From assembly GCF_040802235.1 (NCBI RefSeq), contig NC_133174.1, positions 107,451,647 to 107,515,646 of the forward strand: 64,000 nucleotides of DNA, given 5' to 3'. The first letter of the stretch is position 1. Each line of letters begins with the position of its first letter. The translations under genes were made by a program, and so were the position numbers. This document shows positions 25,573-38,313 of this stretch, one piece after another. Under the pieces are notes generated by a model, which saw nothing but the letters and a program-made list of their open reading frames with translations, did no database searches and was not told the origin of the DNA. The DNA comes from Manis javanica (Eukaryota > Chordata > Mammalia > Pholidota > Manidae).

Positions 25573-26165
25573 GTAATGGTTCTGGACCCAGCTTAATAAT
25601 GTTTTCCAACCTTAGGTATTTAATGCACAGCAAATAACAGCACCAGACTAGTCCCCATGGTGAGATAAAGTCAGACACTCTCCAGGAATGTATATCATAT
25701 ATTAGAAACAACTTGTTAAAGTTGTCCTTTCTACAACCATAAATAGCAGTCTCCAGCCTAGACCTGTCCCTTAACTCCAGACTCATGTATATAAATACAT
25801 TAATATCAGACAAATCATTTAACTAGTAATGGTCTCCATTTCTAAAACCTCATTCCAAGAGCTACCAATCAACTGCTGATACGTTAGACATCTGAAAAAG
25901 CAGAGTGAACATAGGGCCTATCAACAATTCTAAACACATGCAAAGAAAACGGTGTCTGAGCAAAGCCCCAGGAAACTAATCCAACACTTTTCTCACCAGA
26001 AAACAGGCACAGTAATAGTTATTTGCCATGTCATACTACCAAAAGCCATGTACAGCCAAAATGATTCCAATACCCCCAGCAAATGTCAAACAGCCTCACA
26101 ATGAATAAGAACCATAGCAACCAGGCTAATGGAAACTATCAAGCCTGCCTGGGCAGCTGCCTCAC
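25573..26165. other. Intron 9, unassigned
   Basis: Non-coding DNA right of the L1 insertion; no repeat named. Confidence 0.4.
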
Positions 26166-26262
26166 CTTTTCAGATAAAGTAGAAGGATCATGACTGCAAC
26201 TGCTAAGATGACTGGAATGGTGAGTAACATGGTGATGTAGAGAGCGGGATTGTCCTTTTTAC
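26166..26262 (-). CDS. IL13RA1: IL13RA1 exon 9 (transmembrane segment)
   Basis: Ninety-seven bases encode GKKDNPALYITM followed by a hydrophobic helix of about 20 residues ending LLLYLKR. This is the single membrane-spanning segment with its stop-transfer Lys-Arg. Flanked on the minus strand by acceptor ATTATCCAG and donor GTGAG. The first two bases complete the Gly codon begun in exon 8, and the last two begin the Arg codon finished by exon 10. Confidence 0.97.
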
Positions 26263-26960
26263 CTGGATAATGGAAAGCAAACAGAAAAGCCTGAAAAATA
26301 AAACCATTTTAGAAATAAACCAAGCGACAGTTATATTAGACTAATGAGGTATTTCTGCCCTCTACCTGAACCTATTTTTCAAAGCGCTTCAATTATCTTA
26401 CCTTCTATTATCTTAACAGTGAAAATAAAGTCCTGCTCTAAGATTCCATGGAGGAATACATGGAATTCTAAAATTCCACCTTAAGGATTATATGAAACCA
26501 GGATATCTTAAGTGGGTCGGACACTATTAACAAATAAGTTGTATCTGTTAAATATGTCATTTCACTAACAGTGACTATCTTTGCTTATTGAATATTTACC
26601 ACTATTAGAACACCTAAACAAATCCTAACAACTACCACTACTACTATTCTTAGTTGAATCCCCACTGCATGTCTGATATCATATTATGGGTTTTTACATG
26701 CTTATATCTATGCTATAGAAATAGATAATATTCTTTCCCATTTATACAGATGAGAAAGATAAGGCTCCAAGAAGTTTAGTGGCTCATCCAAAAGTGGTTA
26801 GTAAATGATGGAGTCAAGCCTCAAATCCAGCACTATCCAATTCCAAAGCCTTTCATTAACTGCCTTCCTACATCTAACACATAGAATGCCGTATGTCTAC
26901 TTACATGCTCATCTTTTCCACTAGGGCATGAACATCTAGAAAGTGCCATCAGGGCCTAGC
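26263..26960. other. Intron 8, including a reverse MIR
   Basis: Mostly unassigned. A reverse MIR at about 26735-26870 shows 'tacagatgagaaagataagg' and 'tagtaaatgatggagtcaag'. Confidence 0.55.
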
Positions 26961-26964
26961 ATCA

Positions 26965-28002
26965 CTGTGTTAGGCAGCCTCTAAAATGACCCCAAATGAT
27001 CCCTGCCTCCTGATATTCACACCCTTGTGTAATGCCCTCCCCTGGAGGGTAGGCTGGACTGACTGACTCACATGTAAAGAACTGAACAGCAGCAGTGGTG
27101 GGTCATTTCTGAGAATAGCATATAAAGAGACTGTGGTTTCCATATTGAGTGTTCTCTCATGCACTGTCTCTTGCTTGGATCAATTACTTGGAGAAGCTAG
27201 CTGCCATGTCATAAGGTAGCCCTGTGGGGAGGTTCAAGTGGCAAGGAACTGAGGGAAGCCTCTACTAACTTCCTGGAGCTGCATAACAAATCACCACACA
27301 CTGGTTGGCTTAAAACAATAGAAATGTGTTCTCTCACAGTTCTGGAAGCTACAAGTCCAAAACAAAGGTATCAACAGGGCAATGTTCCCTCTGAACGCTC
27401 TAGAGAAGAATTCCTCCTTGCCTCTTCCTAGCTTCTGGTGGCTCAGGAATCCCTGGGTGAATCCTTATAGTTGCATCACTCTGATCTCTGTCTCCATCTT
27501 CACATGGCCTATGGGTCTATGTGTCTCTCTCTGTTTCTGTGTATCTTCTCTTCTTATAAGGATACTAGTCATTGGATTTAGGGCCTACTCTAAGCCAGTA
27601 TGACCTCATCTTAACTATATTACATCTGTGAAAACTCTATTTCTAAATAAGAGTTTTGGAAATAGAGGTACCAGGAGTTGGGACTTGGACATTTCCTTTT
27701 AGGTGATACAATTCAACCTGCTATGGCCTCCATTAAGCAGCCAAAAAGGAACTGAGGCTTTCCAATGACCACATAAGTGAGCCTGGAAGTGGATTCTCCA
27801 GCCCCAGTCAAGCCTTCAGATGAGACTGCAGGACTAGCCAACAGCTTGACTGTAAACACATGAGAGAACTTGAACCAGACATACCTAGCTAAGCTGTGCC
27901 CAGATTCCTGACCCACAGAATGGGGTGAGATGGTAAATACATATTTTTCAAACAACCAAATTCTGGGGGAAAATGTTATACAACAATAGATAACTAATAC
28001 AA
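26965..28002 (+). mobile_element. Ancient LTR-like repeat interrupted by another old repeat
   Basis: The outer element begins TGTGTTAGGCAGCCTCTAAA (26969) and ends GATAACTAATACA, a TG...CA LTR-like unit of a widespread old mammalian family, probably of the MaLR/ERVL group. It is split at about 27262-27724 by a second old repeat ('gttggcttaaaacaatagaa' to 'ggtgatacaattcaacctgc'). Exact family names are not certain. Confidence 0.55.
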
Positions 28003-28862
28003 CCGTGCCTGGCACATGCCTGCCTTTTTCAGCCTCTCAATCAATAGGGAATTGACTACCTCAACAACCTGTCTCTCTGTTAGAGCATTCTTAAGTTGGT
28101 CCTATTTTGCCCCATGTAGCCACAAAAACAGACAGCCTATTCCCTCTTTTATCTGACAATATCTCCAATATCAGAATTCAGCAATCTCTGACTCCAAGCT
28201 TACTTCCATCAACTGATCCTCCCCAATCTTTCAGATTCTTCAACATCCTAATTGCCCTTTCAGGGATAGATTCCAGTCTGCCAACATACCTCCTACAATG
28301 TGGTGTCCAATGTTGAGTCATTTTGAGCTTATAGTCTAATAAAACCCTATACCCCACCCTACAACACACATATCCATAAAGCACAGGGCTTTTCAAGCCT
28401 GTACTTGAGCCTGGCACATAGCTTGCTCAGCTGCTTAATTAATAAATGAAACTGATTTTTCTGAAACCTAGATACGGATACAGTTTTATCTCTATTAAAT
28501 GCCATCAAGGTCATTGTTCTACTCTTGATTCTCTCACCGGCATACAGGATAGTCCTCTAGCATCATATAATCTGCAGATAATCACGCCTGCCTTCTGTAC
28601 TTTAGCTCTGTATTTTTGTTCAGATGGAGACAGGACAGAAGAGAGGATAACATAATTTGGATTGTGGATTTTCAAAGAACTGTATATTGTAAATTAACCC
28701 TGGGTGTCTTGATAGTAATTCAACAGAAAATGTATTTCAATTGTAAGTATTCTCTGGCTGGCATCAAGAATTCAGAACAGTCCTTTCTCTCAATCTATTT
28801 TCTGCTTCAGCTTAGTTTCCATGCACAATGGTTGAAATTTTAATGAAATCCCATTCACTTAC
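28003..28862. other. Intron 8, unassigned
   Basis: No exon or confident repeat in this stretch. Short frames here are not supported. Confidence 0.4.
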
Positions 28863-28995
28863 CTATACTCATCTCTTGACTCCAATTACTCCAGAATTTG
28901 TCATCCTCATAGCATAACTTATTTGTTTTGACTCTTATTCTGACTGTGTTCAAAGTATCAGGAAGAACGCCGGGGACCATGAAACAAATTGTACC
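28863..28995 (-). CDS. IL13RA1: IL13RA1 exon 8 (WSXWS-containing fibronectin III module)
   Basis: One hundred thirty-three bases encode GTICFMVPGVLPDT...WSNWSQEMSI. WSNWS is the WSXWS box of class I cytokine receptors, needed for folding of the membrane-proximal fibronectin III domain. Acceptor ATATCTAAG and donor GTAAGTG lie on the minus strand. Phase 0 at the start; one base of a Gly codon is left for exon 9. The intron to exon 7 is only 285 bp. Confidence 0.97.
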
Positions 28996-29280
28996 CTTAG
29001 ATATAAACTAAAAACACACAAGGAATGTTACTAGTTGATTCTCTTTCTCTGCTTCTGAATGTTAAATATAATTATCTGCCAAATTCTGTATATGATTAAG
29101 TCTTGGATTTCAATCCAAATGATCTGACTTTAACTCCTGAAAAAGAATTGGCAATAACCCACAGAACAAAATACTTTGTTCTTCTCAAAGCAGTTCAAAT
29201 TTGGGCCATGCTTGCCCTGCCCCACCCCAGTTACTCTGAGTTTAAGCCCAAAGAGTTAATCTAATGTTGAATTTACTGAC

Positions 29281-29328
29281 CTCCAGGTTTCCCTCAAATT
29301 CCGAATTCTGACATTTGGCTTCTTCAAC
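29281..29328 (-). CDS. IL13RA1: IL13RA1 exon 7 (48-bp mini-exon)
   Basis: Sixteen codons, VEEAKCQNSEFEGNLE, in phase 0 on both sides. The length equals the matching 16-residue piece of the human protein as I recall it. Acceptor TTTTCAAG and donor GTCAGT on the minus strand; GTCAGT is a weaker donor than the GTAAGT-type donors of the neighbouring exons. Skipping would stay in frame. Confidence 0.93.
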
Positions 29329-29429
29329 CTTGAAAATATAAAAATGAATCAATTCAAAATTATAAAAAGACAACATTTTAAATTATTTAACCATTTCTAA
29401 CAAGGTTTCCGTTTATCCCATTAAAAGAG

Positions 29430-30720
29430 GTCCAGGAGCCATGAAACAAGCTTGGTCTTTTAATAAGTGGTGCTGGGTCAATTACACATCCATACAGGAG
29501 AAAAAACAATCTTGACCCCTACCTCACACTATTTACAAACTTAATTTCAGATGGATTGCAGATCTAAATGTGAAAGTTAAAAATAAATGAAAAAAATACA
29601 TAAATACAATAAACTTTTAGATGAAAATATAGAATATCTTCATGATCTTGAAGCAGGAAAAGATTTTTTAAACCGGGCCAAAATAATATTAGCCATAAAG
29701 GAAAAGCTTTTAGGAAGTCATCTCTATTAAAATAAAAAACTTGCACATCAAAAGAAATCTTATTAAGGAAATAAAAAAGGTAATGCATAGAGTAAGAGAA
29801 GATATTTGCTATTTCTGACAAAGGACTTGAATATATATTATATTATATAATATATATTTATATTTATATATAATACACACATAAATATACATCTATCCCA
29901 CAAATTAATAAGAAAGAGACAGACAACCCAATAGAAAAACTGGCAGAAGACTTGAACAGGCATTTCACAAAAGGATATTCAAAGTGCCAATAAACATATA
30001 AACAAGCGCTCAACTTCATTAGTCATCAAGGAAGCACAAATTAAATCCACAAGATAACAATACACACACCTAGCAGACAATACCAAGTGTTGATGAGGAT
30101 GTGAAGCATCTAGCACTCTGAATTTCTGCTCTTGTAGTGTAAACTGGCAGAACCATTTGGGAAAACTGCTATTATCTACTAGAGAGAATCATATATAACT
30201 CTATGGCCCATATATTCCCAACAGAAATGTATGCACACATGCACCATAAGTATGCAAATGTTCATAAAAGCTCTATTCATGAAACTCCTAATTGGACACT
30301 ATCCAAATGTCCAACAGTGAGAAAATGGATAAATCAGATGTGCTATATTGACATAATAGAATGAATGCAATGAGAATTAACCAACTACAACTACAGGCAA
30401 CAATGTCAGTGTATCTCATAAATAAAACATTGAGTGGAAGAAGGCAAACACAAAAATTAAGTTCTGTATAATTCATTTACATTAAGTTTAAAAAGAGGCA
30501 ACACCAATCTGTGGGATTACAAATCAGGTTAATAGTTGCTCTCTGGGAGGGTAGTGATCAAAAAGGATCATGATGGGGCTTCTGGGGTGCTGGTTAAATA
30601 AATGAAAAATTGTTGGCAGAAATCACTTGTGAAAAAATCAGTAAGCTGTGCATAATGACTTGTGCAATAGTATACTATTTCTATACTATACTATAAATCC
30701 ATACAAAGTTAAAAAAAGAA
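29430..30720 (+). mobile_element. Old L1 fragment (ORF2 C-terminal half and 3' end)
   Basis: Degenerate ORF2: 'aataagtggtgctgggtcaa', 'gaaaaactggcagaagactt', 'aacaagcgctcaacttcatt', then the 3' end. An AT-rich simple stretch lies inside it at about 29832-29880. In intron 6, antisense to the gene. Confidence 0.8.
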
Positions 30721-30929
30721 CGAGACTAGTCTCCTTTGATAAGAGCATAATATAACAAAAACAACAGGGTTGGAGAAGAGAAAGAATGCAAAGTTCTCCT
30801 TCACACCATTTAAGTCACTTGCTATTTGATGTAAAGAGAATGATCAGTTTCTAAATGCAACTATTTCAAAATTGGTGTAAAAAATCAACACATGAAAATC
30901 TGTTGTTTAAATAGTCTATTTCTGGCCAT

Positions 30930-31890
30930 GGGTTATATGAAAAGATGTTCAACATCACTACTCATCAGAGAAATACAAGTCAAAACCACAATGACATACC
31001 ACTTCATTACTTATTAGAATGGCCAGCATCAAAAAGATAAAAGACATAAATACTGGTGAGGATGTGGATAAAATGGAACCCTTGTGCACTATTGATGGGC
31101 ATATTAATCAGTGCAGTTACTATGGAAAAACAGTATGCAGGCTCCACAAAAAATTAAAAACAGAACTACCACATGATCCTGCAATCCCATGTCTGGGTAT
31201 ATATCTAAAGGAAATCAATCAGGATCTCAAAGAGCTATCTGCATTCCCATGTTCACTGCAGCATTATTCACAATAGCCAAGACATGAAAACAACCTAAGT
31301 GTCCACTGACAGATGAAGAAAATGTGGTGTATTTATATATACACATATACATACAGTGGAATATTATCCAGCCATAAAAAGGAAGGAAATCCTGCCATTT
31401 GTGATAGCATGGATGGACCTTGAGGGCATTTTGCTAAGTAAAATGAGTCAGAAGAGAAGGATAAATATTGTATGATCTCACTTCTATGTGAAAGGTAAAG
31501 AAGTCAAATTCATAGAAGCAGAGAGCAGAATGGTAGTTGCCAGAGGCTGGGGGTTGGGAAAAATGGGAAGATGTTGGTCAAAAGGGACAAACTTTCATTT
31601 ATAAGGTAAGTTCTGGGGATCTAATGTATAGCATGATGATTATAGTCAATAATACTGCATTGTATACTTGAAATTCACAAAAAACAGCAGATTTTAAGTG
31701 TTCTCACCATATCAAAAAAAGGTCACTGTGTGAGGTGATGGATGTGTCAATCAACTTGATGGTGATAATCATTTCACAATGTAGATGTATATTAAATCAC
31801 CACACTGTACACCTTAAAAAGAAGTACATTGTATGACCTCAATATATACAATTTTTACTTGTCAATCATACCTCGGTAAAGTGGAAAAAA
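30930..31890 (+). mobile_element. Old L1 3' fragment
   Basis: Contains 'gaaaagatgttcaacatcac', 'atcctgcaatcccatgtctg', 'atggatggaccttgagggca' and 'gttgccagaggctgggggtt', ending in an A-rich tail near 31890. A second old L1 lying directly after the one at 29430-30720. Confidence 0.85.
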
Positions 31891-32825
31891 AAAGTCAACT
31901 TCTATCAGGGAAATGTTTAAACATAGGATAAGAACACAAAGCTATGATTTTTGGCATTCAATGCCAGGCACTGAACGGTTCCTACCAGCATTTGTGAAGA
32001 GCTGAAAAGCCAACCGAATGAGGTAGGGCCATCCTATCAGTATTTCACATAGTGGCAGAGACAAAGCCATTTGGGGACTACTGTACCCCACTGTTGGCTA
32101 TTTGGAATCAGAGGCCTGCTGGGGAATCATAAATGTCAACTAGCACTTGAGGGATCAGTTACAGGCTGATGTCTCCCCTCCCAGATATACACATTCCAAA
32201 GTCAGCAAGTCACTGCAAACTGAAGGTTCTGGGCTTTTGTTCAAATGTAAATCCCCTTATGTAGTTTATCAGCTGCTCAGACACCTCTGTAAGAAAAGGA
32301 AAACAAGGGCAGAGAGCACCAAGCAGATAATTTGCAGGCAAACATGGTGGTCACAGACAAGTCATTCCTACCATTATGATTCTGTCATGAACTACCTCCA
32401 ACCACAGCCTCCATGGGATGGTACCAGTTTATGTTCCAACCTACTTCCCCCTCTTAACTGGAACATCAGGCAAAATAATTCCTCAAAAAGTCTTGAAAAA
32501 AAAAAAAGACGCTAGCCAGCTGAGCTCTAAAATCAGCACACAAAAAGCCGATGACATTTGAAGAGAGGAAGCAGCTGGTGAACATCTGCTAGAAGAGAAA
32601 AATCTAAACTCAAGTGTATACACACAGTTAACTCCAAATAGACTACAGTTTTAATTTAGGTAGATAAATTCCGTAGTATGTGTGTTCTCTTCGGTTCAGA
32701 AGTTTGTAAAAAAGGTAATTCAATTCAACAGGAATTTATGAAGTGAGGACATGCACATGGCGTTACACCAGGTATTCTTCGTCAAAGTTTAATACATGGA
32801 GACAAACTTTTGAAGTTATACTTAT
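31891..32825. other. Intron 6, unassigned
   Basis: No repeat or exon recognised. A 122-codon frame at 32147-32515 has no splice sites in register with IL13RA1, is on the wrong strand, and shows no domain. Confidence 0.4.
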
Positions 32826-33265
32826 TAGCTGTGTGGTCTGTAGCAAGTTACTTAACCTCTCTGAGCCTTAGTTCCTCCATTAAATGTAGGTTAAAACAGA
32901 ACCAATTTCATGGATTGTTATGAGCTACTGTGTAAGAAGTATATATATAGAAGAGTATCAGTGTAGCATATCATAAACACTTAATAAATTTTGGCTGTTA
33001 GCATTAAGAGGAAGTATTGATTTGAGGTGGTCCCTAGCAGTTAAGAACATAAACTTGGTAGTTAGACTTTCGCTGAAATCTTGTCTCTACCACTTACTAG
33101 AAATGTGACTTCAGGAGTAATCTCTGAGATTGCGTTTTCTCATCTGTAAAATGGGGACAAAATAACCAGACCTAGGTCCTTGGGGTTAGCATGAGGACTA
33201 AATGAGGCAATTCAGATAAAGTGCTTATTAAAATGCCTAATACATAATCACTTGATACATATTAG
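32826..33265 (+). repeat. Two MIR SINEs in tandem
   Basis: First copy about 32826-33000 ('gcaagttacttaacctctct'), second about 33045-33265 ('tctcatctgtaaaatgggga'). Both in plus orientation. Confidence 0.8.
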
Positions 33266-33269
33266 CAGC

Positions 33270-34190
33270 TATTGGTAGCAGGAACAGCAAAAAGTAAACA
33301 CCACCTAATTCCTCCATACAGGAGCTTATATTTTTAATGGAGAGAAAAGGCCTACACACATGATCAGGGTAAATAGCAGGGCATAAGTCAGTGCCAAATG
33401 AGTAATACAAGCAGCATGTGTCTCAGAGTTTCAGACAGAAGAGAGCAGTAAAGGCTGGGATATTCCAGTATACGTCAGCTTTCTAAGAGCTCACCTAGTT
33501 GTAAATCCAAACTCCTTCCCTCCCCACTTGGAAGACCTTTGCTTTTTTCTTCTGCAGTACTGTGTGGGGACACTGCTTTCTGGTCTGGGAAATGCTCATT
33601 CTATTTCAGCAGATTCATCTGAAAATGCCCAGGAGAGCTCTGCTCAGCTGCGGACCTGGCCAATCCCTCTGGAGTTAGAGCCTGTCAACACTAGCTTATT
33701 TTAGTATTTTGAAACCCTATGATGAGCTAAAACAATTGGACAAAGGAATTTGCCTACATGCAAGATGCTGGGCTCCTTTAAAAGCCAATGTAAAAGCACT
33801 TGGTTTCCAACTTCTAAAACTCAAAAGGACACAGAGCCCTGGCAGGTGGCAGGTAAGAACAGTGCAGTCCTTCTGGTCTTGAGGCACCACCTTATGGAAA
33901 CTACACTCCTCTGGTACCACAGCTTTAAATCTGGGCAAAAAATTAAAATTTAATAAGTAAACAAAATCCCACTTCATTGTGGTCCAAACAGAAATGTCTG
34001 AGGCCGGAGTTTGTGACTGCTACTTTATGATAGGACTTGATGCCCTGAGATTATGCTTTGTCTGGTCATGCCCGTGGCCCACAGGGACCTCTAGTATATA
34101 CTGGATTAAATGCTGAGCAGCAGGAGCATACATAATCCAACAAATACTGACTACTCACATTTGACCACTTTTGTGGCCACGAACACCAAG
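33270..34190. other. Intron 6, unassigned
   Basis: Non-coding DNA without a repeat that I can name. Confidence 0.4.
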
Positions 34191-34199
34191 AAAATTGAA

Positions 34200-34640
34200 T
34201 GTTCACACCAGAGCCTCCAAGTGTCTATCTGATCTGACCCTGGCTTACTGTTTAGACATCTTTCCTACTATATTTCGATCACACCAGGCTCCCTTCTGTT
34301 TCTCACACATGCCAAGCTCATTGCTGCCTCAGAGCCTTTGTACTTGCTGTCCCCTCCACCTTTACATCTTCACATGGCTAGCTTCTGCTCATCATTCTGG
34401 TTGAATCTCACCTGTTTTCACTTTGGACGACTACCCTGCCTAAGAGTCTCTCAGGCCCTTCTGTCACTACTACATCACCCCATTTAATTTTCTTCATAGC
34501 ATTCATTCTCTCAAATTAACTTGCTCATTTACATATTCATTTCTAGTAGGTAAGCTTCATGGGAAAACAATCTTTTCATCAGGTGTCATATCTACATAAA
34601 ATAGTGCCTGGCACATGGTAGACACAGAATAAAAAATGGC
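34200..34640 (+). mobile_element. L2 LINE 3' end
   Basis: Contains 'ctgcctcagagcctttgtac', 'ttgaatctcacctgttttca' and the L2 tail 'tagtgcctggcacatggtag'. Confidence 0.85.
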
Positions 34641-34853
34641 CTAAATTTTGCTGTCAATACTTCCATAAACCCTCAAACCTTCCACCATGCCCTATTTCAG
34701 ACAAGAAGTCTCAATTACCATCATAATTATCATCTTCATCATAAGGTGACAAATCTGAGAGCTACATTTCACTGATATTTCAATTACCCAGGAAGAAATT
34801 CAAGTGAAAGAAGAACATCCAAGTGAAAACAACTATCTAAAAAAAAAACTTAC

Positions 34854-35005
34854 GTAGAAAATATCATGAGTCTTGGTTTGGCTGTTATTGACTTCTACTT
34901 GATAAGATAAGCATCTGCTATAAAAATTCTGTGGATTCTTCCATTGCACATATAAGTCACCATTGTGGAAGAAGAGCTTTTTAATATGTGGAGGATCAGG
35001 TTTCA
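34854..35005 (-). CDS. IL13RA1: IL13RA1 exon 6 (fibronectin III domain)
   Basis: One hundred fifty-two bases encode VKPDPPHIKKLFF...THDIFY. VKPDPP is the typical linker that opens the membrane-proximal fibronectin III domain of cytokine receptors. One N-glycosylation sequon (NNS) is visible. Acceptor TTTCTTTCAG and donor GTAAGT flank it on the minus strand. Two leading bases complete the Val codon from exon 5, and it ends in phase 0. Confidence 0.97.
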
Positions 35006-35449
35006 CTGAAAGAAATTAAAGGATACAAATTATCTTCCAGAGTTTATTTTGATGAAATACACACATGAGTAGAGATAATGAAGGGCACATGTTAAACTGA
35101 AATAGGGCTGATGCTTTTAATGGCCTTACATGATCACACATATAGTTCTAGAATTTCTGATTAGCCAAGATTAGTTGAGGAAGCTTATTTTAAACTGCTT
35201 CGTACAATGGATCCAAGGAACATCTTTGGGGTATCTGGCAGATGACATGAACTCTGATCTTCATCTGGTTAGAACATGGCCAAAGTATAACCAGGACATC
35301 CTGCTGCAACATGGAGAATAAAGAAAAGAAACACATAGATCCAGATGTGCCCCTAGCTGGTGGGTAAGGAAGGGCATCTAGTACAAGGGGCTCCCCAGCT
35401 ATCACTCTCTTTTGCCAATCGAAGACAACAATTAAAGCAGTAGCCTAGT

Positions 35450-35805
35450 CTCTGTCCCATACTACAATGTGGATGTACCTCAAGGACATTATGCTAAGTG
35501 AAGTAAGCCCATTACAAAAGGACAAACAAACAGTATATGACTCTACTCATATGAGCTCTCTAAAGTAGGCAAACACATCGAAACAGAAAGTAGGAAGGTA
35601 GTTACCAAGGGCTGGGGGAAGGGTAGAAGGCATTAGTGTTTTGTTTCATGGACATCGACTTTCAGTTTTACATGATGAAGTTCTGAAGATCTGCACAACA
35701 ATGTGCATATAGTTGACACTACTGAACTGTATACTTAAAAAGGGTTAGGATGGTAAGTTTTATATTATGTGATTATAACCATAATTAAAAATAAAGGAAA
35801 AAAAT
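35450..35805 (+). mobile_element. Old L1 3' end
   Basis: Shows 'gacattatgctaagtgaagt', 'gttaccaagggctgggggaa', 'gaactgtatacttaaaaag' and an A-rich end. In intron 5, antisense. Confidence 0.82.
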
Positions 35806-35809
35806 TAGC

Positions 35810-36280
35810 CTAGTCAATTTAGTTTTTCAGGAGTCAGTTATGCTTTAGACCAGGCAACAGAAGAGAATGGATAACAGAAAATAACTGGAACATTCATCTT
35901 CTAGCTGAGAAAGATCTCCCTTGTGTCACCACTAATACCCAGGAAGAGCAGTAGCAAAATGAACTTTAAATGGCCCACTGAGGACAACCTGCCAAGCAAA
36001 GGGAAGGACAGAGAAGGGCTTTGGTTCAGATTGTCCCACTCGGTAAGTTACCACCACCTCACTCAGCAGTACAAACTAAGCTGCCTTTGGTCCACTACTA
36101 GAATTCACTTTCATGACTATCTGAAGGGGTGGTAAATAGTGTTCTGCTCCCTAACTTGGAAACCTTTGTCAATTCATGGTTATTTGCCTATAAATTTTCC
36201 AGATACCACTTCACCAGAATCCGAGCTCCCTGTTCAGGTACTTCAACAAATAGATAAACATATTACTTTTCATAGTCTGC
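35810..36280. other. Intron 5, unassigned
   Basis: No coding or repeat signal recognised. Confidence 0.4.
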
Positions 36281-36284
36281 TTTA

Positions 36285-36480
36285 GACATTTACAACACAC
36301 TTTTATATACCTCACATCATTTAGACCTTACAACATGCCTTTGAGGTCAAGCAGGACTACATGCCCCATTTTACAGATAAGGAAACACTTAAAGAGAGTT
36401 TATATGCCTTGTCCAAAATGAAGAAGCCAGGACCTCAAGCAGATATTTTGTTTTCAAGTCCAGGGCACTTTCTAATAGGC
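36285..36480 (-). repeat. MIR SINE (reverse)
   Basis: 'cattttacagataaggaaac' followed by 'ccaggacctcaagcagatat' gives the reverse MIR order. Confidence 0.65.
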
Positions 36481-36968
36481 TGACGCCTGGCAGCACCAGC
36501 TGTTCTGACTAGGCAGTGCCTGTACCACCCAGAATGTGAGACAGTTTGAATATCACTCCTCACTACTCCACCAGTCTAAGCTTTTTTTTTTACTTAGATT
36601 ATTTAGGAACTATATTTGATCATATGTATTCTGCAGCAGCATCTTCTCAAGTACCGTAATTAAAAGAGAACAGAAACTTAAGGGTCAGAGAGAGAACCTG
36701 GCTTCTGATCTTGGATCTACAACTAGCTGGCTGCTTGAAGTCTCAGCATACTCATAAGTCAACGAGGAAAAAACCATGTGGCATATGTGCTCAATAAATA
36801 GAATTTCTAAGCTTGTTTCTTTAAATCAAAGAAAAGTACTCATACATATAGTCCATTTTTGTTGGAAAGATCTTAAAATCAAAATCATCATTTTTAATTA
36901 CTTGTATTGATTGCTCAAAACACATAACACCTTTATTTACAGTGTTACAGAGGACTTCTAAAACTTAC

Positions 36969-37156
36969 CATGAGAAGATAAAGGCACTATATGGAAGGAT
37001 GGTCTGATTTTTCCTGCATTATCCTTGACCATTACTTGGACGCTGTGTTTTTCAAAACTGGAATCTTTAACTTCAGTCAGAGCAAAAGAACAACCAATGT
37101 GTTGACCTTCTTTATAGATGTTTTTACACTGAAGAATTTTTCCGAGGCTGCTGTGC
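36969..37156 (-). CDS. IL13RA1: IL13RA1 exon 5 (cytokine-binding domain)
   Basis: One hundred eighty-eight bases encode HSSLGKILQCKN...FHIVPLSSH. The two cysteines (LQC and IGC) are placed like the disulfide pair in the N-terminal module of the cytokine receptor homology region. The first base, G, completes a Trp codon from exon 4, and the last base begins the Val codon of exon 6. Acceptor ATGTTGTAG and donor GTAAGTT on the minus strand. Upstream exons 1-4 are not in the window. Confidence 0.96.
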
Positions 37157-38313
37157 CTACAACATAAAATTAGACAACCTTCTGCGTTATTTTAAATAAG
37201 GTATTCGAGAACAAGGTGTCCTTTGTTTTTAAATGACCAAAGATGTCCATGAAAAGCATATCTGCAATATGGAAAGTTAGCTTTTTTAACAACCCTATTT
37301 ATAATGTGGCTCCATTTGATACTCTAGCAAGAAATAAATGCTCCTTTTTGATGAACATTGGTACTTTCAGTGGCTATGAAAACTATGGGAGTCCTGACTC
37401 TTTCTCCTCTTCTGTATCAGAGATATTATGAGGTCAGGAATGCAAAGCTTCATGCTGCTTGAGAACACCTCATCTGCTGAATTGCATGGCTCTCCGCTGG
37501 TCACTCCGTCTACCTGCTTTGTTTACTTGGCTTGCTCCTCTCTCTTCTCCTCTTCTCAGAGGGTTTGCATCAAGTCAGTAGCCCTCTACCATTCCTATTT
37601 CTTACTCTCTCATGCATTCTCCCCCAGTTTATCACACTTCCACCCTTCGACAGTTTCTATGCTGAGAATTCCTAATTCCTGATCTCTCACCTTAGAGCTA
37701 GTCCCAGATTTCTCAATCCATTAGAGTGTTACACTCTTGCCTCAAATTCAACATTCAAAACATATGCCTCCTCTTCTCTACCAAACTGCCTGCCTTCTAA
37801 ACTTCCCAGCTTCCATCAGTCAGAGCTCATTTTCTCTGGGCTCCTCAATTAGGACCTTTGAAATCACCTTTTCCCCCTGCCTTTCCCTATATCCTATCAG
37901 TAGATGCTGTTATTTTTTTTCCTTTGCAGAGCTTCCTGGATCCTCTCCTGTGATATTCCCATTGCCCTCACTCTGTTTCATGTCCTAATTATTTCAGGCT
38001 TCATGTCTTCTCCAGATTGACCTCTCTGGCCTTCAATAGTTGTGCCCTCCAATCACTGCCAGATAAAGTTCCAGAACACAAGGGTTTTCTAAGTGTCTTA
38101 CTCTACCGTGTAGCTTTAAATGCCTCCCATAACCAATACTGCTTGTATGTTACTTTCAGTTTAGAAAACCTCTTCACATATCTTTGCCCACTTATCATCG
38201 GCACCAAGAACACTGCAGGCAGACAGCACTCATTACGCTTTTCTGTGTAACTGGCAGAAGACACACAGTCAGGCCTTACATCAGCCACAATGACAGTAGT
38301 AAGAAGGTTCTAT
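37157..38313. other. Intron 4 left part, unassigned
   Basis: Pyrimidine-rich plus-strand DNA (37440-38110), perhaps a very old LINE, but no family named. Frames at 37243-38250 carry no domain. The segment 38227-38260 is duplicated at 51064-51097. Confidence 0.4.

Noticed and set aside
32147..32515. 122-codon plus-strand frame as a gene
   Set aside because: No domain, no splice context and no supporting signal; it lies in an IL13RA1 intron on the opposite strand.
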